From: CAVYXZ01 sp965223835
GTDB taxonomy: Bacteria; Chloroflexota; Anaerolineae; Aggregatilineales; Phototrophicaceae
NCBI GenBank assembly: GCA_965223835.1
Contig: CBDCXQ010000001.1
Coordinates: forward strand, 2,914,001-2,978,000
Length of the DNA: 64,000 nucleotides
Direction of reading: 5' to 3'
Part shown: positions 1 through 8,069 of the stretch, in pieces
Layout: every line of letters begins with the position of its first letter
Position numbering within the stretch: position 1 is the first letter of the stretch
The notes under the pieces: generated by a model
Told to the model about the DNA's origin: nothing
What the model saw: the letters and a program-made list of their open reading frames with translations, nothing else
Database searches by the model: none
Translations under genes and position numbers: made by a program

Positions 1-292
1 TTAAAAAGGTATTCGAGCGTAGATACGTCCCAATTCGTTGCCGCAGCATCTCGGAAATCGCCCGAACTGGTGCAGCCAAAATCACTGTATCCGCCTCGCT
101 CACCCCTTCCTGCAAATTGTTCGTGACTTGATCGACCATACTCTGCTGCAAAGCGTACTCGCGGGTCGAAGGGTTCATATCAACCCCGGTTATCGTATCC
201 GCCATCCCACGTAATGCCAGTGCCAGCGACCCGCCCATCAACCCCAGGCCGACGATCGCGAGATGGCGGCTGTGAAAAACGCCTTCTGTCAT
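1..292 (-). CDS. tyrA: prephenate dehydrogenase, N-terminal part (cut by window edge)
   Basis: The first 97 codons of a Rossmann-fold dehydrogenase; the rest lies outside the window. After a short polar start the protein reads AIVGLGLMGGSLALALR (about residues 12-28), the NAD(P)-binding glycine-rich loop typical of prephenate/arogenate dehydrogenase. VDMNPSTREYA and VILAAPVRAI follow, as expected for TyrA (oxidative decarboxylation of prephenate to 4-hydroxyphenylpyruvate, tyrosine branch). The ATG overlaps the stop of the upstream Dabb gene (ATGA). It is the last visible gene of the aroH-aroF unit, so it should share that unit's Tyr/Phe-codon leader. Confidence 0.88.
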   Translation of the reverse strand, partial: MTEGVFHSRHLAIVGLGLMGGSLALALRGMADTITGVDMNPSTREYALQQSMVDQVTNNLQEGVSEADTVILAAPVRAISEMLRQRIGTYLRSNTFL

Positions 293-594
293 GCTTCAAA
301 CTCCGAACTAATGACGATCACCTTGTCCCAAATAGCCTGATTATTCACAATAAACTGCTGGTGAGCAGCATGATGAAAATAAGTTTCGATGTCTGCAGCA
401 GCCGCAAATGTCAGGTAATGCATCACATCATAGTCTGATTGGGGGTCGTTCACCTCATGAATGACCCTACCCGCCCGATAGGATAAGATCTGTGGTATCA
501 CCGCTTCCAGTCCAGCGAAATCCGCCAAGTGATTCTGAATCGCTGCTGCATCTGTCCCAGATTTAAATTGAAAACACACAATCCTTTGAATCAT
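289..594 (-). CDS. Dabb (stress-responsive alpha-beta barrel) domain protein
   Basis: A 101-residue protein filling one dimeric alpha/beta-barrel (Dabb, ferredoxin-like) domain. It starts MIQRIVCFQFKSGTD, the usual first strand and turn, and ends in a VIVISSEFEA strand. Conserved family features include the spaced YDVMHYLTF strand and the HHAAHQQFI helix. Members are small dimers, some acting as cyclases or stress proteins; no substrate can be inferred here. It overlaps both neighbours by 4 bases (GNAT upstream, tyrA downstream), so it is translationally coupled inside the aro/tyr operon. A role in aromatic metabolism is possible but unsupported. Confidence 0.8.
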   Translation of the reverse strand: MIQRIVCFQFKSGTDAAAIQNHLADFAGLEAVIPQILSYRAGRVIHEVNDPQSDYDVMHYLTFAAAADIETYFHHAAHQQFIVNNQAIWDKVIVISSEFEA

Positions 595-1103
595 TCCCCG
601 ACCTTTTTATCTGGCAGATCAATTACCATGTTATGGTTGAGTATCTCAAATCCCAGGTGCTGGTAAAAACCAATTGCTGCGTCGTTGAACGCCATCACAC
701 TCAACTTAATTTGGTCAAAGCCCTCAGCTTGCGCGAGGTCAAAAACGGCCTGCATGAGCGCCTGACCACAACCCTGTCCCTGGTAAGCTGGTTTCACCGC
801 AATCTGATCAACAATTAATGGGTCCTGGGCAAAACTATATGGCGAATCAGGTCGCTGCCGTCGGCACACATACACATAGCCAACAGCTTCATCATGAACC
901 TGCGCAATATAGACCCATCCATCTGGATTTGCCAATAGTCGATTTTCTATGTCATCAACAAACAACGCTAAATCAGTCACCGGCTTATAAACAGTCGGCA
1001 ACGCATGCGCATGAAACTGCTGCACATCGGCGACCAACGCCGCAAGAATTGGGGCATCTTCACATGTTGCGCGTCGAATGGTTACCATAATCGTCCCAAC
1101 CAC
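591..1103 (-). CDS. GNAT family N-acetyltransferase
   Basis: 170 residues covering one GNAT fold. The acetyl-CoA pyrophosphate loop is visible as VKPAYQGQGCGQALMQAVF (motif A, Q/R-x-x-G-x-G/A). It is preceded by the LIVDQIAV strand and followed by IKLSVMAFNDAAIGFYQHLG, the motif B region with the conserved tyrosine. ATG at 1103 gives MVGTIMVTIRR; the ATG at residue 6 is an equally plausible start. It sits immediately after aroF with no gap and overlaps the Dabb gene by 4 bases. The substrate is unknown. It may be a protein or small-molecule acetylase with no pathway role, simply carried in the operon. Confidence 0.85.
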   Translation of the reverse strand: MVGTIMVTIRRATCEDAPILAALVADVQQFHAHALPTVYKPVTDLALFVDDIENRLLANPDGWVYIAQVHDEAVGYVYVCRRQRPDSPYSFAQDPLIVDQIAVKPAYQGQGCGQALMQAVFDLAQAEGFDQIKLSVMAFNDAAIGFYQHLGFEILNHNMVIDLPDKKVGE

Positions 1104-2120
1104 TTATGCTGTGCGATCAACGGCTTGAGCAACCCGCCGAACGTTATCCATCAACGCCTTGAAATTATCATAACTAATCGTCTGACGCCCATCCGAGAGC
1201 GCTTTGTCCGGGTCGGGATGCACTTCCAGAATCAGACCATCAGCCCCGGCGGCAATCGCGGCTCTCGAAACCGAATCCACGTGTTCACGCAACCCGGTGG
1301 CATGACTGGGGTCAGCGATAACCGGCAAATGGGTGGCCTGCTTGAGCACCGGAATCGCATTCAAATCGAAGGTGAAGCGGGTTGCTGTCTCGAAGGTCCG
1401 AATACCCCGTTCGCAAATCATCACCCGCTGATTACCATGTGACAGCACATACTCCGCTGCCATCAGCAAATCATCAATCGTGCTGCTCATCCCACGCTTC
1501 AGCAAGACGGTATGCTGGCTGGCACCGACGGCATTTAACAGTGTGAAGTTCTGCATATTGCGTGCCCCGATTTGTAAAACATCAGCATACTGGCACACCA
1601 GCGGCACGAGGCCAGGGTCCATCACCTCAGTCACGATCGGCAAGCCAGTGACTTCACGCGCTTCTGTCAGCCATTGCAACCCTTTCTCACCATGTCCCTG
1701 GAAACTATAAGGTGACGTTCTGGGCTTGAATGCACCACCCCGCAGCGCTGTCGCACCGGCTTCCTTCACGGCGCAGGCGATTTCAATAATTTGTGATCGA
1801 CTCTCGACTGAGCACGGACCAGCGATAACGAGTACTTTATTTGCACCGGCATGAGAACCATTGAGCGGAATTAGTGAATCTTGCGGATGAAAAGCGCGAC
1901 TCGCGAGCTTATACTTGCTCTTAACCCGTTCAACCCGCGCTACTCCCGCCATATTCATATAATCGTCAGGATTCAAGGGAGTTTCACTCTCACCCACCAA
2001 ACCAATGACGGTACCATCAACGCTCTCCGCCAGATGTGGTTCATATCCCTGTACCCGCACCTGCGCGATAACTGCCGATAAGTCTTTCGCTTTGGCCGCC
2101 TGCTCCATCACAATGATCAT
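1104..2120 (-). CDS. aroF: 3-deoxy-7-phosphoheptulonate (DAHP) synthase, type I-beta with N-terminal ferredoxin-like domain
   Basis: Catalyses condensation of PEP and erythrose 4-phosphate to DAHP, the first shikimate-pathway step. 338 residues. Residues 1-75 or so form the small ferredoxin-like regulatory domain found in Thermotoga-type enzymes (MIIVMEQAAKAKDLSAV onwards), and the rest is the TIM barrel. Visible motifs are VIAGPCSVES, GGAFKPRTSPYSFQG, LLKRGMSSTIDD, ICERGIRTFE, VIADPSHATG and the metal-binding C-terminal LILEVHPDPDKALSDG. The ATG overlaps the aroH stop (ATGA), so it is coupled to chorismate mutase. The N-terminal domain usually binds Tyr or Phe, which fits the Tyr/Phe leader upstream. 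Confidence 0.96.
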   Translation of the reverse strand: MIIVMEQAAKAKDLSAVIAQVRVQGYEPHLAESVDGTVIGLVGESETPLNPDDYMNMAGVARVERVKSKYKLASRAFHPQDSLIPLNGSHAGANKVLVIAGPCSVESRSQIIEIACAVKEAGATALRGGAFKPRTSPYSFQGHGEKGLQWLTEAREVTGLPIVTEVMDPGLVPLVCQYADVLQIGARNMQNFTLLNAVGASQHTVLLKRGMSSTIDDLLMAAEYVLSHGNQRVMICERGIRTFETATRFTFDLNAIPVLKQATHLPVIADPSHATGLREHVDSVSRAAIAAGADGLILEVHPDPDKALSDGRQTISYDNFKALMDNVRRVAQAVDRTA

Positions 2121-2518
2121 GTCGTATTTCTCCCGTTCAAATTATTTTTCGTTTCAGTTTTTGCCAGATCGGGTCGCAGCACCACCGCCCCCCGCAGGAA
2201 CACGTGCTGCAACTCGTCAATCGACTTCGTTGTATTCCAATGAATCATGACCCGAATGCAGCGTTCCAACCCACCGGGAACCGCCATCTCCTGCATCCCC
2301 ATCAGCGCCGTTTGCCGCCAGCCCAGATCACGGGCAGCCTTCGCCGGGTAGGCCGCCGTCAGATCAGGAGTCGTCGTAAAGATCAGGCTGGCAACATCTG
2401 CTTCGTCAATGTTATTCGCCTCAATCAAAGCCGCTAACATTTCTTGCGTTGCCGACCAGATGGCCTCGGCTGAATCTTCCTCGACAGTGATCGCCCCACG
2501 TACACCCCGCATCATCAT
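2117..2518 (-). CDS. aroH: chorismate mutase, AroH (Bacillus) class
   Basis: Converts chorismate to prephenate, opening the Tyr/Phe branch. 133 residues, the usual size of the monofunctional trimeric AroH fold. It begins MRGVRGAITVEEDSAEAI with the conserved Arg of the active site, then SLIFTTTPDLTAAYPAKAAR and MQEMAVPGGLERCIRVMIHW, all family signatures. Three ATGs are adjacent; the first has AAGGAG 8 bases upstream. It is the first gene after the leader-peptide/terminator region at 2541-2698 and overlaps aroF by 4 bases. Confidence 0.96.
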   Translation of the reverse strand: MMMRGVRGAITVEEDSAEAIWSATQEMLAALIEANNIDEADVASLIFTTTPDLTAAYPAKAARDLGWRQTALMGMQEMAVPGGLERCIRVMIHWNTTKSIDELQHVFLRGAVVLRPDLAKTETKNNLNGRNTT

Positions 2519-2540
2519 GCTCTGTTCTCCTTGCCTCCCG

Positions 2541-2577
2541 AAATAAAAAAGGCGCGGAGCGGTTTGCTCTGCGCCTT
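2541..2577 (-). terminator. intrinsic terminator acting as attenuator before aroH
   Basis: On the minus strand a perfect-length 12-bp stem (5' arm at 2577-2566, 3' arm at 2560-2549, loop of 5, one G-U/mismatch) is followed by TTTTTTATTT. It lies between the leader-peptide stop and the aroH ribosome-binding site, so a terminating transcript would never include aroH. That position is what makes it an attenuator rather than an end-of-operon terminator. Confidence 0.88.
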
Positions 2578-2614
2578 GATTTGCCGTATGTATTCTCAGG
2601 AATTCACGGTTAAT

Positions 2615-2698
2615 CTACCCAGCCAGCAACGCCCGACATTGTGTTATGTCCTTTGTAAAATAAAAATAGTAGTTGCTGGTGTAAACTTGCTGTGACAC
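2615..2698 (-). CDS. Tyr/Phe-rich leader peptide of the aro-tyr operon
   Basis: A 27-codon reading frame starting GTG at 2698 and ending TAG at 2615. Its middle reads SNYYFYFTK (codons AAC TAC TAT TTT TAT TTT), five consecutive aromatic codons and a sixth Tyr four codons earlier. The segment just before the aromatic codons (minus-strand CCAGCAAC, 2679-2672) can pair perfectly with GTTGCTGG at 2630-2623, near the end of the peptide frame. This is the geometry of region 1/region 2 in classical attenuators. The start context is weak (AGG 9 bases upstream, GTG codon), so the exact start is inferred. The genes controlled (aroH, aroF, tyrA) are exactly those of Tyr/Phe synthesis. Confidence 0.75.
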   Translation of the reverse strand: MSQQVYTSNYYFYFTKDITQCRALLAG

Positions 2699-2732
2699 GA
2701 TTTTGCCTGAGAGTTTCTCAATGATAGCGCAG

Positions 2733-2761
2733 AGCATAACAATGTTTGAGTCAACTGTCAA
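2733..2761 (-). promoter_or_regulatory. sigma-A type promoter of the aroH-aroF-tyrA unit
   Basis: Minus-strand TTGACA (2761-2756), 17-base spacer, TATGCT (2738-2733). Predicted start of transcription is near 2726, giving a leader of about 200 nt before aroH. It lies 70 bases beyond the stop of the preceding ATP-grasp gene, so the aro unit can be expressed separately from the trp operon. Confidence 0.8.
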
Positions 2762-2829
2762 CTATTTGCTGCATCTTTCTCTAATCTCAGATAATTGTAC
2801 AATCTTCAACTAATTCCGTTGGTTATGTA

Positions 2830-3636
2830 TTATCCCTCGACTTCATATTGGGTAATCCAGGGTCTATCCGTGTCGCTCACCTCACTCACATGCAGGGTGC
2901 AACGGTTAACAACGTCAAGAACTTTCTGCGGATCACAGCCATAAATCCCTGAACCATACGCTGGGTTCGGTTCAACGACAGCCCAGCCACGTCCCACGAT
3001 CAGGCCTACATCAATGACACAGGCGGAAGGAATGTCCACCAGATCATCTTGTAACAATGTTTCACAAAAACGTCTGGCATCTGCTTGTTCATCCGGATCG
3101 ACTAGCCAGAGGTCATCAGAAGATTTTGCGAGTTCTCCATGTCGCAGGTAAACAGATAATGTGACAAGTTCGCGCTCACAGATGAAACAGCGATATTCTG
3201 CCGCCCATTCAACCGGCTCCGAAACCAGCACTTCGTAATCATCAGGGTAGTATTCGCTCGAAGGCAGTTCGTGCCCGGTAGCATAGACCTGGGCTTCAAA
3301 CGCTTTCATACCATCGGCATTCTTGACGAACTGTGGTTTGTCATATTGTCTTGCCATGCCAATCGAAGTTTTTTGGACCTTACGCTGTGTATACTCCTGT
3401 GGCAGCGATGGCAGCCAATCCTGTGTAGGCTCTAAGATGACATGATCTAACTTCGTGGTAAGGATAATCGCAAAGAGGGACTCACCATAGACTGCGATTC
3501 GTTCATTCTCAATTGACTCAGTCGGGTGAAAAGTTGGGAGGCGCAATGCTTGCTGCCCGCTATCTTTTGCTGCCTGCATAAGCGCGATCGAATCAGGTGT
3601 AACTCGTGGTGAAGTCACCAGAATTTTCTGTGTCAC
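2830..3636 (-). CDS. ATP-grasp domain protein (DUF4343-like)
   Basis: 268 residues with a divergent ATP-grasp architecture. The middle has VLVSEPVEWAAEYRCFICE, typical of the DUF4343/RimK-like group where an Arg and Glu contact ATP. The C-terminal part has CVIDVGLIVGRGWAVVEPN followed by PAYGSGIYGCDP, the Asp/Glu-Asn metal-binding strand of ATP-grasp enzymes (D-x-G and E-x-N). Substrate unknown; such proteins ligate a carboxylate to an amine or thiol. Last gene of the T-box-driven trp unit, 14 bases after trpA, and directly upstream of the aro promoter. Confidence 0.75.
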   Translation of the reverse strand: MTQKILVTSPRVTPDSIALMQAAKDSGQQALRLPTFHPTESIENERIAVYGESLFAIILTTKLDHVILEPTQDWLPSLPQEYTQRKVQKTSIGMARQYDKPQFVKNADGMKAFEAQVYATGHELPSSEYYPDDYEVLVSEPVEWAAEYRCFICERELVTLSVYLRHGELAKSSDDLWLVDPDEQADARRFCETLLQDDLVDIPSACVIDVGLIVGRGWAVVEPNPAYGSGIYGCDPQKVLDVVNRCTLHVSEVSDTDRPWITQYEVEG

Positions 3637-3650
3637 TAAAATATCCCTAA

Positions 3651-4439
3651 TTAATCCAGCGCCGCCCGCAACTGCCCAGCTAATGTCTGCACCGGTTCAG
3701 CACCCGCTTTACCAGCGCGTACCAGCGCACTACCGACGATAAAGCCATCCATAAATTCGTTCATCATCCGCGCTTGATCTGGCGTGCTGATGCCAAAGCC
3801 CATCACCAGGCGCTGATCGGTCTGCGCCCGTACCCGACCAATGAAATCGCGAACATCCGCCGGTAGTTCAGCGCGCTCGCCGGTCACGCCAGTCAGCGAA
3901 ACACAATAGATGAAACCACGGGCTTGTTGCGCCACCAGTGCTATCCGCTGGGGATTGCTCGTTGGAGCCACAAAGAAAACCAGCGCCATCGCCTCACGAT
4001 CACAGATTTCCACGAATAATGCAGCTTCATCGGGCGGCAAATCGGGTATGATGAACCCATCGGCCCCGGCTGCTTTTGCATCCATCACGAACTGTTCCAC
4101 CCCATACGTCACCAGCGGGTTGAGATAACCCATCATGAGCATCGGTTGGGTGACACCCCGCGCCCGCAATTCGCTCACCGCCTTGAGGCAATCGCGCACC
4201 GTCGTCCCATTTTCCAGTGAAACTTGCGTCGCCGCCTGAATGGTCGGCCCGTCGGCCAGTGGATCGCTAAACGGAATCCCGATTTCAAAGCCATCGACTC
4301 CAGCCGCAGCCATCCCCGCAATCGCCTCCACCGACTCGGCATAATTCGGATAACCAATCGGGTAATATGGCAAAAAAGCGGCTCGGTTTTCTGCTTTCGC
4401 TGTTTCAAACATTGAATTGATCGCGCTCAAACCTGTCAT
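3651..4439 (-). CDS. trpA: tryptophan synthase alpha chain
   Basis: Cleaves indole-3-glycerol phosphate to indole and glyceraldehyde 3-phosphate within the TrpA2B2 complex. 262 residues, TIM barrel. Catalytic Glu52 and Asp63 lie in GFEIGIPFSDPLADGPTIQ. IYCVSLTGVTGERAELP and VMGFGISTPDQARMM hold the phosphate-binding loops. It overlaps the next gene upstream (histidine phosphatase) by 4 bases. Unusually, trpB and trpA are separated by two unrelated genes. Confidence 0.97.
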   Translation of the reverse strand: MTGLSAINSMFETAKAENRAAFLPYYPIGYPNYAESVEAIAGMAAAGVDGFEIGIPFSDPLADGPTIQAATQVSLENGTTVRDCLKAVSELRARGVTQPMLMMGYLNPLVTYGVEQFVMDAKAAGADGFIIPDLPPDEAALFVEICDREAMALVFFVAPTSNPQRIALVAQQARGFIYCVSLTGVTGERAELPADVRDFIGRVRAQTDQRLVMGFGISTPDQARMMNEFMDGFIVGSALVRAGKAGAEPVQTLAGQLRAALD

Positions 4440-4960
4440 GACACCCTCAACACTTCCGCTTCAACAAAATTTTCTCCATCAAAACCAAGCCGCACACCCT
4501 CACAGTAAGAGATGACCGTCCCCAGGTCACTATAATTCAGGTCGGGGAGGCAACCAACCGTTCCGGCCTCCACCACGCCGCCATGTGTAATTACTAATGC
4601 CGACCCATTTTCCGTAATCCCTTGAGCAATCGAATGCCACAATTCCGCCAGTGATTGGGCATATTCTGTGACTGCACCCTGACGTTTATAGGCCGCGCTG
4701 TACGCCGCAAAACCGGCATCCCAGGCCCCAACATCAATCGCAACGCCCTGGCTGGGTGGACCCAGCGCTTCCAGTTGGTCGTGAACTGCAAAGCCCATCG
4801 CCAGTGCGGTTTCATAAGCCCGGTACAATTCGCTGGTCAGGACGATCTCGAATGGTCCCATACGGTTGCCCAACCGTCGCGCCAGATCAACCCCTTCTTG
4901 CGTTAAATGCTGCCCGGGCTTGACCCGCATGGTGTGGCGTCGCACTTCCAAATATTGCAT
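4436..4960 (-). CDS. histidine phosphatase superfamily protein
   Basis: 174 residues related to phosphoglycerate-mutase-like phosphatases. The N-terminal strand reads LEVRRHTMRVKPGQHLTQEG: the R-H pair of the RHG signature is present, but the Gly is Thr. Then come LTSELYRAYETALAMG (the S-x-x-x-R-A-x-E-T-A signature) and ALVITHGGVVEAG, carrying the second active-site His. So the catalytic core is likely functional but diverged. It lies between the GT-like gene (4-base gap) and trpA (4-base overlap). No link to tryptophan synthesis is known; a metabolite repair or phosphatase role is possible. Confidence 0.75.
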   Translation of the reverse strand: MQYLEVRRHTMRVKPGQHLTQEGVDLARRLGNRMGPFEIVLTSELYRAYETALAMGFAVHDQLEALGPPSQGVAIDVGAWDAGFAAYSAAYKRQGAVTEYAQSLAELWHSIAQGITENGSALVITHGGVVEAGTVGCLPDLNYSDLGTVISYCEGVRLGFDGENFVEAEVLRVS

Positions 4961-4964
4961 CCCA

Positions 4965-5759
4965 TCATCCCCCGTCCCTGTATTGTTCTACTCCCTGTAA
5001 TGGTCGCTGCAATGCCGCCAATCCGGCTGTGACGATTTCACTGGCAACGGCAACCCGCATCGCCCAGTGTTGGGCATCCTGGTCATAACGCAGCGCGGCC
5101 TCCTGCTGACTATGCGAATTGGCTGCAACCAGCTGATGGCGATCTGCGGTTTCCCAATCCAGCCCATCAACCTGAATCGAGTCAATGGCAAACCCACACC
5201 GCTGCAAAATCACAATCCACTCGGAGTCCGCACCCATCGCTCGGTTAGGCTGCGTGTTTGCCATCAACGCCGCCACCGCCGCCCGACTAAAACCTTTTGA
5301 TCCGGCGCTCAAGTCCAGTTCCTGTCCCAGTAGATCCGAAAATACCGCGTTAGAAATCGCCTCGGTTTGTTGCAATGCCTGGGGATGAGTGGCCCAAGCC
5401 TGCGCCGTGCGCCCGATAACCAGACAATCCGATAGCAACACAACCTGGACTGTTTGCCGCCATTCATCAGGCCGCATTTCAACCCAGCGCAAGAGCCGGT
5501 CAAAATCAGCATAGTGAATATGATCGGCCCCGGTTGCCAGCGCGTACTTGAGTGACAGGTAACGTCCCGCCGGCCATGCGGGTGTAACGATAGGTTGCAC
5601 GCGTTCCATCGCTTCGAGCGCCGCCACAACCGCTGGATCAACATCAGGCGGCAATGTCACCACCACCTGCCGATAAACGCTCAGCAACAGTGGATACAGG
5701 CGCAGCAAACGTGGCATTTCACCACGCGGGTTCCAGGGGGTTGCCAGGGCTACCGTCAT
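4965..5759 (-). CDS. glycosyltransferase-like protein of unknown function
   Basis: 264 residues with the look of a GT-A (nucleotide-diphospho-sugar transferase) fold. An N-terminal MTVALATPWNPRGEMPRLLR segment is followed by a YLSLKYALATGADHIHYADF stretch, where the Ala-Asp-Phe-Asp resembles a D-x-D metal/nucleotide site, and DLSAGSKGFSRAAV further on. I do not recognise a precise family, and no signal peptide or membrane segment is visible. It lies 33 bases after trpB and 4 bases before the phosphatase gene. The family call is tentative. Confidence 0.5.
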   Translation of the reverse strand: MTVALATPWNPRGEMPRLLRLYPLLLSVYRQVVVTLPPDVDPAVVAALEAMERVQPIVTPAWPAGRYLSLKYALATGADHIHYADFDRLLRWVEMRPDEWRQTVQVVLLSDCLVIGRTAQAWATHPQALQQTEAISNAVFSDLLGQELDLSAGSKGFSRAAVAALMANTQPNRAMGADSEWIVILQRCGFAIDSIQVDGLDWETADRHQLVAANSHSQQEAALRYDQDAQHWAMRVAVASEIVTAGLAALQRPLQGVEQYRDGG

Positions 5760-5792
5760 GACAAACCATCACTCCACGCAAGTTGGTGCCGA

Positions 5793-7016
5793 TCACTCAC
5801 CACCAAGTTCCTTAATCACCGTGTCAAGATCTTTATCGCCCCGCCCGGAAAGATTCACCAGGATAATCGAATCCCTCGGCATCGACGGCGCGCGTTTAAT
5901 CGCCTCGGCCACCGCATGGGAACTTTCCAATGCCGGGATAATCCCCTCAAGTTGGCTCAATTTCTGGAACCCATCCAGCGCTTCCTCGTCGGTCGCCAGG
6001 GTATAAAAAGCGCGTTCCAGCGACCGCAGGTAAGAATGTTCCGGCCCCACCGACGCATAATCCAGTCCAGCAGAAACACTGTGCGTGTTCATGATCTGCC
6101 CATCATCATTTTGCAACACGAACGAACGGGTCCCGTGTAATATACCGGGACGCCCCATGCGCGGATCAGCAAAACGCGCTGCATGTTCACCACTGGCGAT
6201 GCCATGCCCCCCGGCTTCCACGCCAATCAGATCAACCTGCTCATCTTCGCGAAAGCCATGAAACATGCCAATGGCGTTGCTGCCTCCACCGACACACGCA
6301 ATTGCCACATCCGGCAAGCGACCCGCTGCCTCCATGATCTGTTGCCGCGCCTCGACCCCGATTACGCTTTGAAAATCGCGGACCATCATCGGGTAGGGAT
6401 GGGGTCCCAAAGCTGAACCGAGCAAGTAGAACGTATCGCGCACGTTCGTCACCCAGTCGCGAATCGCTTCGTTAATCGCGTCCTTGAGCGTCTTACTGCC
6501 GCTATCCACCGGCAGAACTTCCGCGCCGAGCAACTTCATGCGGAACACATTGGGCTGCTGCCGGGCAATATCTACTGTGCCCATGTACACGTGACAATCC
6601 AGCCCTAGCAACGCCGACACCGTTGCACTGGCGACACCATGTTGACCAGCCCCGGTTTCCGCAATGATGCGCTGTTTGCCCATGCGTTGTGCCAATAGCG
6701 CCTGTCCCAGCGCATTATTGATTTTGTGTGCCCCGGTATGCGCCAGATCTTCGCGCTTAAGATAAATCTGTGCCCCGCCCAGATACTCGCTCAGGCGTCG
6801 GGCATACGTGACCGGCGTGGGTCGCCCGGTGTAGGTCATCTGCAAATGCGCCAGACTCTGCTGGAATTCCGGGTCAGCCATCGCCTCAGCATAAGCTGCG
6901 GTCAATTCATCCAAGGCCGGGATCAATGTCTCCGGCACAAACCGCCCACCAAACTCGCCATAATACCCGCGCTCATCGGGAACGTTTGTTGTGTGTGTTT
7001 CGATATAGTGATTCAC
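5793..7016 (-). CDS. trpB: tryptophan synthase beta chain
   Basis: PLP enzyme condensing indole with serine to give tryptophan. 407 residues, standard TrpB1 length. Pyridoxal lysine is Lys98 in HTGAHKINNALGQ. GETGAG-type loop appears as IIAETGAGQHGVASAT, and the phosphate-binding CVGGGSNAIGMFHGF loop and C-terminal LVNLSGRGDKDLDTV are present. 15 bases follow the upstream nuclease-like gene. No separate promoter was seen, so it should depend on the T-box promoter 9.5 kb upstream. Confidence 0.98.
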   Translation of the reverse strand: MNHYIETHTTNVPDERGYYGEFGGRFVPETLIPALDELTAAYAEAMADPEFQQSLAHLQMTYTGRPTPVTYARRLSEYLGGAQIYLKREDLAHTGAHKINNALGQALLAQRMGKQRIIAETGAGQHGVASATVSALLGLDCHVYMGTVDIARQQPNVFRMKLLGAEVLPVDSGSKTLKDAINEAIRDWVTNVRDTFYLLGSALGPHPYPMMVRDFQSVIGVEARQQIMEAAGRLPDVAIACVGGGSNAIGMFHGFREDEQVDLIGVEAGGHGIASGEHAARFADPRMGRPGILHGTRSFVLQNDDGQIMNTHSVSAGLDYASVGPEHSYLRSLERAFYTLATDEEALDGFQKLSQLEGIIPALESSHAVAEAIKRAPSMPRDSIILVNLSGRGDKDLDTVIKELGGE

Positions 7017-7031
7017 TTTTCAACTCTCATA

Positions 7032-8069
7032 CTAATTTCGATGCAGGTTTGCTTCCAATTCATTGAGAAAATCCTCATTACGAATTTGAAAGAACGCCAA
7101 AGTTACTGAAATACCTTTTCTGGCAGTTGAGGAAAAATTTTCGCGCGGAATGGCAGCAATCCAGCTTACAGGTCTAACATCACGATAGTTACGAAAAAGG
7201 CCACCCCGATACATATAATCTCCAGCAATTTCACCAACATGTATCAATTGTTCGCGCCATGTTGGAGGATAAATTACCAAATCGTGTTTTTTAACTCTAT
7301 GTCTAAAACTGTAGAACATTGGGTAAAAGGCTCGAGCCTGAGACGCCGATTGCGAGGGATTACGTTTAATCCATTCGTCTCTAAACGCCTGAGGATTTGC
7401 AGGTAATTTTGACAAATCTCCTAAATTTCCGAAGCCCAGACCAACAAGGTTTTCATCCAAAAACAACTTATATGTGGCTTCATCTCGAACAGGGTAAACA
7501 CACCATGTTGCAGGCAGTTCCGTATTTCTCTCTGATTCTGTTGAATCGGTCTCCAGATTAGTGTAATTATCTAACCCTGTTTCGGAAACAGCTGCTGCGT
7601 CATCTTGCGGACGAACCAGTATAGTAAAAAGAGGCGCAATTCGAGAACTGTCAACACGAATGGCTTCTAACAGAACTAAATAAATGCGTAGTCCCGATTG
7701 ATGATATTGGGAGTTCAGATATTCTATTGCTGTTTGATGTTCTATTCGCGGTTCAGGCGTTATCCAAATGGCTGTATTTGCCTGCAAATTACCCATATAG
7801 GTCACAATTTTACCAAGATGATCATGGTCTGTTGACTCAAGCTGATTTTCTATAACAATCCGATTACCACTGGTATCCAAACACACAAGATCAGCAGAAA
7901 ACCTTCCAACGCGCATCTCACGTTGTTCTACTATCAAAGGAAGACCTATTTGATCAGAAAGTGCATCAACATTCTCTGCCAACCATACTGTAAAATCATG
8001 TGCTTCATGCGCAAAGGCTTGCCTTATAGGTACTTTCACAATCTTGCCAACATTTAGCTTTTGTTTCAA
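7032..8069 (-). CDS. DUF4268-type protein with PD-(D/E)XK nuclease-like N-terminal domain
   Basis: About 345 residues from TTG at 8069 (TTGA overlap with the preceding stop, purine-rich SD just upstream); an in-frame ATG at 8117 is the alternative. The N-terminal half carries VGRFSADLVCLD and IVIENQLESTDHDHLG, matching the D...E-x-Q/K core of restriction-endonuclease-like folds. The C-terminal half (TYKLFLDENLVGLGFGNLGD; ENFSSTARKGISVTLAFF) resembles a ligand- or nucleic-acid-binding domain seen in DUF4268 proteins. Proteins like this often lie in defence or repair contexts. Its place between a GNAT and trpB is unexplained, and the region is lower in GC than the flanking trp genes. Confidence 0.65.
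   Translation of the reverse strand: MKQKLNVGKIVKVPIRQAFAHEAHDFTVWLAENVDALSDQIGLPLIVEQREMRVGRFSADLVCLDTSGNRIVIENQLESTDHDHLGKIVTYMGNLQANTAIWITPEPRIEHQTAIEYLNSQYHQSGLRIYLVLLEAIRVDSSRIAPLFTILVRPQDDAAAVSETGLDNYTNLETDSTESERNTELPATWCVYPVRDEATYKLFLDENLVGLGFGNLGDLSKLPANPQAFRDEWIKRNPSQSASQARAFYPMFYSFRHRVKKHDLVIYPPTWREQLIHVGEIAGDYMYRGGLFRNYRDVRPVSWIAAIPRENFSSTARKGISVTLAFFQIRNEDFLNELEANLHRN

Noticed and set aside
2604..2633. Second small frame in the aro leader with one Trp codon (MSGVAGWVD)
   Set aside because: It overlaps the longer Tyr/Phe frame, has a single Trp codon and no SD; a Trp leader makes no sense for these genes.
2700..2735. Possible glycine-riboswitch element (CTCTCAGGCAAAA) in the aro leader
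   Set aside because: Only this short match is present. The paired aptamer core is absent and the genes are aromatic, so the leader-peptide model fits better.
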